DNA of 64,000 bases from Jaapia argillacea MUCL 33604 (taxonomy: Eukaryota > Basidiomycota > Agaricomycetes > Jaapiales > Jaapiaceae), in assembly GCA_000697665.1 (NCBI GenBank), contig KL197713.1, positions 956,593-1,020,592 on the forward strand, read 5' to 3'. Each line of letters starts with the position of its first letter. Within the stretch, counting starts at the first letter, position 1. A program made the translations under genes and the position numbers. Positions 49,757 to 59,775 of the stretch are shown here, one piece after another. The notes under the pieces were generated by a model. It did no database searches and was not told the origin of the DNA. It saw nothing but the letters and a program-made list of their open reading frames with translations.

Positions 49757-50998
49757 TCATGAGCTGAGGAATTTGTTGAGATCAAAGGGAGGGGGTGACT
49801 GCAAATAGTTAGACCGACGAATCCGGATAACAACTACGAGGGACATACCTCAATGGACTCGGGTTCAGAGCCGTGTGCTATCGACGTTGGCTGTTTATCT
49901 CCACCAGAAGAGCCTGCCAGCGGGATTCGGACACCAGGAGGTCGACTCTCCACGGGAGGCAGTCGTATGTGCAGATCGTGCAGGAATGACCAGATAACGG
50001 AATTATAACGAGTACAGAGCTCTATTTGAGATACCGAACGGTGACCGGTCCTCACTGGAAATCAGGAGCCAATGAGAAATCTTTCCCGGTACTGAATACA
50101 TAGACTCACGTAGTATTGCGCTATTAATCTGATCTGCGACGGCCTCTCTTCTCTTTTGACTCAAGTAGTTGGCCACAGAGCTCTCCTCTGGGATAGGATA
50201 TCCAAGAAGCCCTATGACACAATTTAATTCCTCGTCATAGCTCTGGCGGTCGACGGGGTTCGGTAGAGACTTTGCCAGAGCCACAAGTTTACGAGCTAGC
50301 TGAATGAGGTGAAATTTATGTTCTTCGGGATCACGGTTGGGAGGGGGGGATGATTCGCTTGAAGTCGTGGTACATGGATGGGGATAGGGAAGTGGCACGG
50401 TACGAATGGCCTCGATGAAGGCTTGGACACGGAGGTTGAGGAAGAGATGAATGGGTTGCAGTGATCGCACATAGAGAAAGCTGCCGCTCGCTGGAGATGG
50501 TGTACGGTCTTGAGAAAGCGTCTCGCCGTCTTGGCATAAGACCGCTGGGAAATGGTCGTTGAGTAATGTGATGGCCTCGTCAATACGACCCGACAATATG
50601 TGTGTTCGGACATCTACTCCCCCAAGTTGAGTGTAAGATCGAGTTCATGAAGGTTTCGGAAGCACTCACCTTGCCTGAGTTCAACTAATCTCAGGGACTC
50701 TTCCGATAGGGAGCATTGTGTAGCTTCCAATTCCACCGCAGGGAGCATCACCTCATCTCCATCGGCATCAAGTTGTCTGACAGCGCTGTCCCTTGCAAAC
50801 GCCTTTGCGGTGTTCGTGTAGCAATTGTGAAAGAGGTAATCAAGGACGAGCGCACGCTGGACCACAAGTCAAGTTGTGAACAATGAACACTAGATTTTAC
50901 AAAGAGAACACACAAACCAGATGCTGCGGGACAGGATTCAAGAAATGGCTATTGGGTAGGGGCTTCTTGGATGCCCAAGGGTTCGCGGGGTTGCTCAT
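49757..50998 (-). CDS. LisH-CTLH-CRA protein (RanBPM / GID-CTLH type)
   Basis: Proteins with this module build the GID/CTLH E3 ubiquitin ligase or related scaffolds. Exon 1 gives MSNPANPWASKKPLPNSHFL, then NPVPQHL. Splicing places RALVLDYLFHNCYTNTAKAF (LisH) next. The CTLH part reads VRTHILSGRIDEAITLLNDH and FPAVL. After a Ser/Pro insert it continues PIHLFLNLRVQAFIEAIRTV. The CRA part contains QLARKLVALAKSLPNPVDRQ, LNCVIGLLGYPIPEESSVAN and YLSQKRREAVADQINSAILR. The end is SPPPFDLNKFLSS, reached through an intron (about 49797-49847). There is no SPRY domain, unlike Gid1/RanBP9, and the N-terminus does not look like Gid8. Its place in the complex is therefore open. Confidence 0.82.
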
Positions 50999-51163
50999 CC
51001 TGGACGATGTGGAGCTGAGAAGGGACGATGACAGGCAGCGTCCAGAGCGGCAGAGCAGTCCACCACGCCTGCTAGCAACTCGACATCTAGGCAACTGGAC
51101 ACATTTGACTTCATCTCATCATCTCATCAACAGTCTAGTGTACATCTGAATTACCACAACGCC

Positions 51164-53316
51164 CTAGATAACAGCAGGAGTCCGAAAACTAGTAGATCGA
51201 CTCCTAGTCGTAGTCCTCGCCCTCGCATGGGCTTGGTCATGGTGAAACACCGAGTCAGTAGCCAACAATCCTGCCTCCTCTTCCGCGCTTCCACTCATCG
51301 TCTTGCTCTTTCCTTTCTGATGACCATGCGGACGAGGGCGGTAGAGGAACGACTGCATAACAATGGTAATATCAAACATGAGCGTTCCACCACTTCCGAG
51401 GAGGTATCTGCGGGCACGTGACTTAGTAGCTTACTCGAGCGGCATAGCCAGCAGCGCACTCACGGAATGCTTTCTCTGATGAAGGCCGATGCCTCAGCCG
51501 GAGGGAGCTTCATATTCGGCGAAGATAGGATAGACGACACGTAGAAGAGGTTTCCCAGAAACGCAAACACAAAAAGGAACATAGAAAGGCCCTGCATACA
51601 GAGGAGTTTAGCGAACGTGCGAGTGATTCGAGGTGTAGGGACATTACCTCAACAGATTTTCTGGCAAACTGAGCAAGAAAACACATTCATCAATTACAAC
51701 AGGTGCCCGAGTGAAGGGGTACACGCACGTTCTTCCAGATCTGAGGTAATCGCGAAGTCAAGTAAAGGGTTGTGCAGATCCACGCGAATATTCGACCGAT
51801 GACCCTCTCCGGCGAAGGTTCCGCGTCACGAGGCGGAGGCTTGGGACTTGTGTGTCCATCATCACGACTTGGAGTAACCTCATCCAAGTCAAGTTCCACC
51901 AACTCCAATTCAAAGCCCTCAGAAGATCCTTCCGAAGGTGGTAGGAAGTCTTCCGGGTAAACACTTGCTGTTGAGTCGACGGGATAATCCATGGTAGAAG
52001 ACACCTCCGGTGATGTTGATGTAACGACGTGGCCAACTTGGGTGGAGGTCACGGTCGTCGGGATAAATACACCCCTCTTATAAGCCGCCAAATTCCCAAC
52101 TCCAAAGAGTGCCCAAGCGCCAAGAAAGACGATACTAGCACCCATGCGACTCGCCCGCGAGTTCCTCCTAGTTGTATTGCCAGCTCTCCACTCCTCCGCA
52201 CCACCTTCAATCCCGCCTTCCTCGTCATCTCCCACCTCTCGCTGAAGTGGCCGCCCTCTGATCAGCAACCCTTCCGCATCATGGGTTTCTGAAGTCACGG
52301 ATTGTTGTGGTCCGGGAACTGAACGTAAAGTTGTGATCGGAGTTATGGGCGATAAAGTTGCTTGTCGGCTTCCCCTCCCTAAACTCCTCCCTCGTCGACT
52401 CTGTCCAGATGCATATCGTTCCTGACTCCACGAAACGTGTTTCCTCTTGCCCCCATGCCCAAGAGTACTCCCTCCTCCCTCGGAATGAAAGCTATCACAC
52501 AACTTCGCTAGCGCCTCTTCATCCACATCATCCTCTCCTTCAACCTCCATCTCTGTCGCCTCCCTCGTGGGGAACTGAACTGGATCGTCATCAAATCCAG
52601 ACCCATGACCCGTCCAATGTCTGCTTCCATTTCGGTGAACACCGGAAAAGTCTTCTTGATGAGCAGCGAGGACGGCTGCTGCTTCCGCCGCGTGTTGAGC
52701 TGTAGCTGCGATGGCGCGGTAGTTTGGTGCACCTGGCCGTTCAATCGATAGGCGACGAGCGGTGGAGGATGAGATGGTGCGAGTGCGGACGTGTGGGAAT
52801 GCGGACGGTGTGGGTTTTGATACTGATCTGTAGTAGAGGTATTGGGAGACTAAGGTAAGGTCTACAAAACAGAAGTACGTTGCGAGGTATGTCTGGAAGA
52901 GATTCCATCAGATGGTAAGCGTGAATCTAGAGGCGACGGTACTCACTTGAAAGGGGAGTTGGCGTGTGAGCAGACATCCAATGAGATTGGACAGATCGCC
53001 TGCTTATGCTCTGAGTCTTGTGAGGGGTCGTTTACAACGGCGAACTCACCCAGCATCCAATTCAGAAGGAAAGGGAGCGCAAGCCCATCCACACTACGTC
53101 TTCTCGCATTCTCCAATAATTGACTAAAAACAAACAAAACACGAGAGAAATGAGATCAGCACACGAGGGATGGCGCAATGCAGCAAGCAGTTCACGCCGT
53201 CGAAGCCATCGGGTAGAAGGTTCAGGGCAAGATGACGCCAGAATCTCGACTTACGGGAATTGAGCGAACAGCCAACAGCCTATGGATGTATATCCTAGCC
53301 AGTCGCTGATGTGCAT
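51164..53316 (-). CDS. PQ-loop membrane protein, vacuolar amino-acid transporter type
   Basis: The Ypq/PQLC2 group exports cationic amino acids from the vacuole or lysosome. The first PQ repeat is MHISDWLGYTSIGCWLFAQF, an intron, then PQLLENARRRSVDGLALPFL. Membrane segments follow (LGDLSNLIGCLLTRQLPFQT, YLATYFCFVDLTLVSQYLYY). A very long hydrophilic loop (about 51900-52780) is rich in Ser/Arg/Glu. A further TM (RMGASIVFLGAWALFGVGNL) precedes the second PQ motif: RVIGRIFAWICTTLYLTSRL, PQIWKN, then after an intron RKSVEGLSMFLFVFAFLGNL. The end has another TM and a Ser/Arg-rich tail, SFRTPAVI. Topology fits seven helices. The long central loop is common in fungal Ypq-like proteins and may be regulatory. 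Confidence 0.85.
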
Positions 53317-53977
53317 GTTCAGAGGTGGGCAGGGGCGTTTGGTCTGTGCGCTGGTGGGAGAACAGAGGGGCTGTTGCCGATCATGCCTCCAGCTTATCAG
53401 CCGGCCTCTTACTCGGGTCTTCCTCCCGAACTATGGGGTTTGAGCTTATGTGTCTTCCTTGGTCATTTCGCTACACCATTCGCTTCGACAAGGTTCGTGG
53501 TTCCGTGTCTCACCGTGCTTCCATATAGTCGGGACGGAGCTTACAGGACCACAAATTATGGGGAAAGGTAGGCATGAGGTTTCCTCGAGTTCGAGGATTG
53601 TAGTGCATGCCCTCTGCGACAAAGTCGAACCATATTACACGCTGGTATCCATGAGAAGTACTTCGACGGCAAGTTTCGCAGGAAAGGACGTCTCACACGA
53701 ACTCGGATGTCGAACACCATGTGGATGATAAGGATTTGGGCGGAACTGTGGGATACGTCGTGGCTATCCTGGGGGTGAATTGGGCGGGAACACGATCTAT
53801 GGATATCCGGGACCCTCGCATATAAATGACAGTGATACTGTACTTTACCTCGCCGACCAAGCGGGATCAGGTGGACATGGGACTGTCAAGCCACCGGAGC
53901 CAAATATCACCAAATATTATGATGGCACCGCGCCGTTGCGATCCTTGGAACTGAGTACTTGACCCATCTTTCTCGCC
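53317..53977. other. Divergent intergenic region, no gene recognised
   Basis: Several short + strand frames (for example one from 53382 reading MPPAYQPASYSGLPPELWG) have no family match, and no consistent splicing joins them. It may hold promoters only, or an unrecognised small gene. Confidence 0.3.
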
Positions 53978-55239
53978 ATGCCTCCAAGACCGGCGAAAAG
54001 ACGTGCTGCTGGCTCAGTCAGCGAAACACCCTCTGCACAACAGAAGAAAACGCGCTTCCTAGATCCTACAGAGGATCCCACCAACTTTGCTGAAGAGGTT
54101 GATGCTCAACTCGAGAATCCCTCCGCCACTCGTAAAGGGCGAGTAAAAACGGAAGGGTACGATTCAGATACCAGCGGGGATGAAGATGACGATGGTCCTC
54201 GACGGAAGGAGGGCAAAGATGGAGAGGAAGAGGAGGAAGACATGTTCGCCATGGCGGATAAGGAAGACAAGGAGGATGAGGATGGTGGGAAGAAGAAAGA
54301 GGAGAAATTCTTGAGGTTGGGTGATATCGAGGGCCAGGAGTTTACCGAGCAGAAATCGGGAGATGAAGATTCAGACGACGATGATCCCATTGACGAAGAT
54401 GATGCCGAGCGGAAGAAGAAGAAGGGTATGGGGTTCGAGTTATCCTCGTTCAATATGCGGGAGGAAATGGAGGAGGGGAAGTTTGCGGAAGATGGGACAT
54501 ATATTCGGACCTTTGACCCACATGCGATTCACGATCGCTGGATGGAAGGCGTTGATGAGCGGGAGATCAAGAAGACAAGAAAGCGTCAAAGGGAGAGAGA
54601 GAGGAAGGAGAGGGAGAGACAAGAAGCAGAGGAGAGGGAGCTGGAGGAGATCGGTGGGAAAGAGCAGGTTGAAAAGCAGCTCCTAGCGATGTTGAAGAAG
54701 GGTGAAACAGTACTGGAGGCCCTCCAGCGATTAGGTGCCGCGGCCAAGAAGACAGGTGGTGGCAAAAAGTGCGTTTCTCAAACCCTCGTTTCGATTGTCC
54801 TCTCGTCTGATTTTGAAATCACCTCAGAACGAAACCCAACAACCGTCACAAACCAGAAACCACCGACACCGCAATGGAAGTCGATAAACCACAAAAAGAA
54901 CCGACAGACATTGAGACCGTCACCCATCTAGCCAGTACCCTCATGTCACTCGGCGACACCGACATCTATGGCAAGACTTGGGAGGAACTGGTCCGCTCCG
55001 TTCGCTCAGGAGGTAGAGTTGGTCCTTCTTGGGATCCTCCCTCTGCCGATCCGATCAAGTACGAGTACCGTTGGGATGTTCCTGAGGTTGTTGGGCAAGA
55101 CGGGCAGGTGTTTGGTCCGTATAGCAAGGAAGAGTTGGATGTGTGGTTCAAAGCCACGTATTTTGGAACATCGGGCGAGAAGGTCAAAGTGCGAAAGGTT
55201 GGAGGGGACTGGGCACGTTGGAGTGACATCTTTTCATAA
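53978..55239 (+). CDS. LIN1: U5 snRNP GYF-domain protein LIN1/CD2BP2
   Basis: CD2BP2 (U5-52K; yeast Lin1) binds Prp6 and Dib1 in assembling U5 snRNP. It starts MPPRPAKRRAAGSVSETPSA, then KKTRFLDPTEDPTNFAEEVD. A long acidic/Lys-rich region carries the family landmarks FELSSFNMREEMEEGKFAED, GTYIRTFDPHAIHDRWMEGV and a charged helix. An intron (54770-54834) joins GGKK to TKPNNRHKPETTDTAMEVDK. The GYF domain at the end reads IKYEYRWDVPEVVGQDGQVF, GPYSKEELDVWFKATYFGTS, then VRKVGGDWARWSDIFS, with the Gly-Pro-Tyr core and conserved Trp. Order and length fit the family. Confidence 0.93.
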
Positions 55240-55498
55240 CATTGTGAGGCTCCGTGAGGTCGCTTGGTTCTTCTCCTGTATCGCTCCAATCCCGTGTATC
55301 TTTATTCTCGTGTACCTTTTATTCTGAACTGCTATCTATTAACAGCGTTCAAAGTAGACAACTCAAGGAATATACATATAAAGGATCGACAAGACGAGGA
55401 GAAACCCGAAACAAATGGTGGAGAGGAGGCTCAGAACGATATTGATACATGAAGCATTATGGATGATTAGGGTTCCAGATGTTGAGGATTACTTTCCC

Positions 55499-56060
55499 TC
55501 AAGACGACTTCGCATTTCCGCTTTTGAGAACGCTCTGACATCGCCTGCTCACAGCCAAGGCCAAGTCCTGAACAAAAATGAATCCATGAGACGACGACGA
55601 CAGCCAGACAAGACATACGATGACAAGGGTGGTCAAACTCAGACGCTTCACACGAGTCTCTCCCGCGCTTGGTTTGTTGGGTTGAGCCTGTAACGCAGCA
55701 TCAAGACTGAAAGCCGCAACGGCATCTTCGTTGGACAACGTTCCGCCCTACAGTAAAGAAAGAACGATTTAATTGGCTCCGGTGGGGTAGACTAGTAGGG
55801 ATACAAACCCAAGACAAGACGGGAAACGCTTGTGGATGGTGGTCTCGATAATCCACCGTCATCTGCCACCGAACATTAGGCTACGACGTGTGAGATTGGA
55901 GAATTCCTAGGCTCACCATGAGTGGATCTTCAAATAGCACCGAACTTGGGTATGAGCGCTGTCGCTTGCGTCGGGAGTTACGATATGCCAGAAGATCTGA
56001 TGGGTGTTGGCCTTGCGTAATCACTAGAGTAAAGGAAGGATAGGGTTCCAGAGGACGCAT
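55499..56060 (-). CDS. Small protein with C-terminal membrane helix, unknown
   Basis: Three exons join cleanly: MRPLEPYPSFTLVITQGQHP to VLFEDPLM (to 55916), then MTVDYRDHHPQAFPVLSW (55803-55863), then GGTLSNEDAVAAFSLDAALQ to the stop. The last exon has one hydrophobic helix (LSLTTLVIVCLVWLSSSS) followed by GFIFVQDLALAVSRRCQS. A basic patch (RRKRQR) lies in exon 1. Both introns have GT..AG ends and keep frame, which is the main support. Total about 155 residues, probably a single-pass membrane protein with most of the chain on one side. No family recognised. Confidence 0.6.
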
Positions 56061-58971
56061 AGGTATGGCAGATCAAAGAGGGTGTCCAAAGTCGCGAGAA
56101 TTCACTGTGATTCCCTTCACAAGATGGTGGGCAAAAGGAAAGAGGACCAAGTGGTCAGATTCATCAAGAGCCCGTTAAATAGTCTTGAACGAGGGTGGCC
56201 AATAAATTTCATATGACGGCGTTCTGAGGTAGGGTTGGCTAGTTCGTTACTCGTTTTGGAGACGCGCGGGGGTTCGAAATGGGAAGGGAAGCGGCGGCGA
56301 TACAGGTCGCAGAAAACTTTCGACCACATGTCCGGGCGGGTAACTGGCCGGCTGATCTTCGTGACTTGGCACACATCTGGACATCTGTCGGCACTTCAGT
56401 GGATCGCAGTAGACGGCAAGGCGTCTGGCGTGGGGGAAGCAGCAACGGACGGCTGTCTTCTATGACCCCTGGAAGAGACTGAAAACAATAACAAAAGCGC
56501 TGGATATCTTCTTGCGGGACGGGCTCGAGACTTGGTGAAGCAATTCAAGGCCACCTCTCGTCTATGCTTTGGATATTTTGATCGATCGAGGCCGATTTTA
56601 CTTCCGTGGCTTGCCAACAGAGATCCGTCCAACACGGTGGCTGCAGTATCCTATTGCGTATCCAAATATCAGTATGTTGCTTTATGATTCTTATCCACAC
56701 CTCCAACCCTCCAGCAACGATAAAAATCTGCCGTTCCAACTTTCACCCTTTCCACTGCAGAACTTGACATCAATGTCACACTAGCGTGATGTGACGTCAC
56801 ATAATACTGGACGAGTCAAGGCGAGTCGTTTCTACCCACAACTCTCAATCCACTCCAGTGCTAAATCGAAATCATCAAGACATCGTGCAATGATCATGAT
56901 CAACGAAGACTGTGTGACCAAGAGTCCACAAGCCCAGAAGACCACATTGCTTTCTCGCAACAGTCTCCAACAGAGAGCCCCATGCAAGGAACAAGACAAG
57001 CCCCCAAGACAAGAACCAGCCACAGATTCCACAGAAAAATGGTGGTGCGACAACGGATGAAAGGCAACTCACTTGAAACCAATGCGATAGCCCTGGCTCT
57101 CCCGACTATCCCGGTGGATGTCCGTATCCAGCCATAGAAAATCTCCAGATTCCCCAGGAAAACAACTCCAAGATCCTTCAGGACCGTTTGATTACGCTGT
57201 TAAGCAGCGAGAGTCACGGTCGTCCGAGTGGGATATCGCTGACGGCGATGAAAAAATATCCTCGGCTTCGTATTGGTTGTTTTGTTGACCGAAAAACAAG
57301 AATGTGTCCTCCAAGCCCAAGCCCTGCAAAGACCTCGAGAGAACCAGACGCGAATCGCCTGCGTCCCAATGATCCAAGTGACGAAGTCCCAGTCCAGCAC
57401 AAAATTGTTTGCACAACTTCGAGCGGTCCCAATGTGGCATTGATCTCTGGTGATTTCACCAACCTCCTGTTGTTTGGTGCCTCCACGATGTGGATGCCCG
57501 TCGAGAAACATGAAAGGCAGGGAGATCAGCCGCGAATGGTCAGCTGAATTTGCGGGAGGGAAGGTGAAGCAATATTGTTCTCCCCAAATTGGTTAGCCGA
57601 GGGTGGCCGGGCAGACACCAAATTGCAAGTCCGCAAGGAGGCCCCCCAAGTTATGCGCCCAACGCAACGACCTGCCACTCGATTTCTGCGCGTGGTCGAC
57701 ACCAGCAAATATTCTTGCCATTCCACCGCAAAATAGAAACTCATTTTGCCCTCGTGATCGCTGAACCTGCCTCTCGACATCCCACATCACCTTGGTGCCC
57801 TCGCTGATGTCGTCTGAGGTCCTCTCTACGAGCATTTCGAAGAATATCAAGTCGTCAAGTTTATTCAACTATTGCCGTCTCATCGGGTGGGGAAAGGAGT
57901 TAGACATAGTGGTCCCTACTCCCACAGGGAAGGGCTTGGTGCACTTCCAGAGCCTCGCTCCGATTTCTGATATCGCCACCCGGATTTTACCAACACACGC
58001 CGTCCATCTCCACCGCGAACGGCCATTGAGACAAAACTTGATTCTCTGTTGACACAAAGGGCACCACAAAGTCCGTCTGTAGCCGTACCGCCCGACTTGG
58101 TTGGCTCTCATCCTTTATTTCGTCGGAGGGTTCTATTGCCTCAGGGCTACAAACGGCTGAGAGGGGATGTGCGAAGCATTGACGTCGCCTTGCAGGGTAA
58201 GGTCCCATGGGTGTTATTCACCCCGTTATAAGCGTTCATGTGCGTATCTCTATCGTTATGGGGCAGCTGTGCTCAGCTTATTTACAGGTATACACATATT
58301 TTATGGCGATCGTTGCCGACGTGTTGATCCCATCTCCCGCCAGACAGCGACCGCTTACTGGGGTTTCTCCGGCTCAATCACGTCCTCTCGGGGAGCAAAG
58401 GAGTCCTGTCCCCTACAAATTGAGTTTTATATCGTTGGAACACATTCACCAACAGCTACTACCTCTCCGGAGTCCCACAATAGCAGTAGTCAAATGTACA
58501 CCCTCGCCGTAGAAAGGTGGTCAAGTTGTGTTCAACCTTAATCATCTGCTACATCGCGGGCATCTCTGCGTAGGAGACCTGGCTGTTTCTTCCCCGTTGA
58601 TGAATCATGTCGTCTTACACGACATGCTCCTTAATTATTCCATGCGGCATTGAATGCGCATGCCATTCGACCCTGATGTGGATACCCAGTAGCAGAGGAG
58701 TTTCCCCCTATTCCTGGTTTCTCGGGAAGATACCACCAGCGTCAGGAGATCCCGATGGTCGCCACCACGTCGCGCCGCTTTAGATGGAATCAAACGAGCA
58801 GACCATTCATTTTCCCGACGCTAGTATGATGCTATATCGGACCCTCGCAAAGCAACAAGCGTCCATCGCGAAAATTCATGGGTGATACACCATCACAATC
58901 CTGAGGAAATTATTGAGAAATTGGTATTCACTGGACGTCTTCACATGCGTACCTGAGCAACACAGTTTGGT
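56061..58971. other. 2.9-kb region with no recognised gene
   Basis: This is the largest such stretch in the window. Frames rarely exceed 100 codons, none resembles a known family, and I could not build a coherent spliced model on either strand. No terminal inverted repeats, long direct repeats or transposase motifs were noticed. It could hold long promoters, a non-coding transcript, or decayed sequence. Confidence 0.45.
56789..56802. promoter_or_regulatory. Perfect 14-bp palindrome with a CRE/ATF core
   Basis: ATGTGACGTCACAT is its own reverse complement and contains TGACGTCA, the classic bZIP (CREB/ATF) site. The nearest start codon is about 730 bp away (56060, minus). A role in transcription is inference. 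Confidence 0.35.
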
Positions 58972-59502
58972 TCAACTCTCCAGGATCTCTCGAAGCATAT
59001 CCATGACCCCACAGAAGACCGCCTTTTCGTAAGGACGACCTGAGTCGCTCAACCCTTCCGGTTTTCGTTTCAATGCTATGCCCACCACAACGTTTCGTCT
59101 GGGTGTTCCTTCAGCGATCCCTTGTGCCTTAGTCACCCACACGATGGTGGCAATCTGAGAAACATATAGAGAGTGCATCGTTTGCATGTGCTCTGATGGA
59201 GCAGTACCGAACAGGGGAGTGAGCTGGATCGCGGGTGGGGGTGGAGGGAGGGGTCGGATTTCGGGCTCATTGGGATTCGGTGGTGGGACGGATGGCAAGA
59301 CCGACGTAGGTGGGATAGATGCTTGGATCTGATCTCATTATACGACTCTCCACCGAAATCTGGAATACAGTCCTTTACTCACTAAGGAACCGACCTTCCC
59401 GAGCTGTGTCACCAGAACAAGGATACGGTCTGCGAATTGCTGGACGACAACATCGGTCGCCACGTCTTCCAGCATCCTCGAGAGTTGCCTTGACGATTGC
59501 AT
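58972..59502 (-). CDS. PAC3: Proteasome assembly chaperone 3 (PAC3/POC3-like)
   Basis: PAC3 with PAC4 helps assemble the alpha ring of the 20S proteasome. Exon 1 reads MQSSRQLSRMLEDVATDVVV plus QQFADRILVLVTQLGKVGSL, the characteristic first beta-strands. An intron (about 59328-59381) leads to IQASIPPTSVLPSVPPPNPN and a Pro-rich insert. The second half SLYVSQIATIVWV, then RRNVVVGIALKRK and AVFCGVMDMLREILES, matches the C-terminal half of the family. The start could also be Met at 59475. About 155 residues, slightly longer than usual because of the Pro insert. Annotators often miss this gene because it is short. It diverges from MED16. Confidence 0.8.
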
Positions 59503-59775
59503 ATCCAGGAAGGATATATATTGTTTAGGAGGATATTTCGTTCACCAGTTCGATAGGCGATCTAAAGATGGGTCCAAGTCCGATCAAGCAAAGTTCGCGC
59601 CACACACGCGTCTGCCTCCCACCAGTGATCCTTTCTCAACAACTCTGTCGTCCAAGGCTGGGGTTTCAAGCATCTACCTTCTGTCACGGTCTATCGTCAC
59701 CTCCCCGAAAGGATGTACACAACTACAAGCCCGGGAAACGTCAGGGGGTCAAATTATCTAGCGTCAACTTCCCCA

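Noticed and set aside
56061-58971. Possible transposable element in the gene-poor gap
   Set aside because: No catalytic motifs or terminal repeats could be seen by eye. A genome-wide repeat comparison would be needed before calling one.
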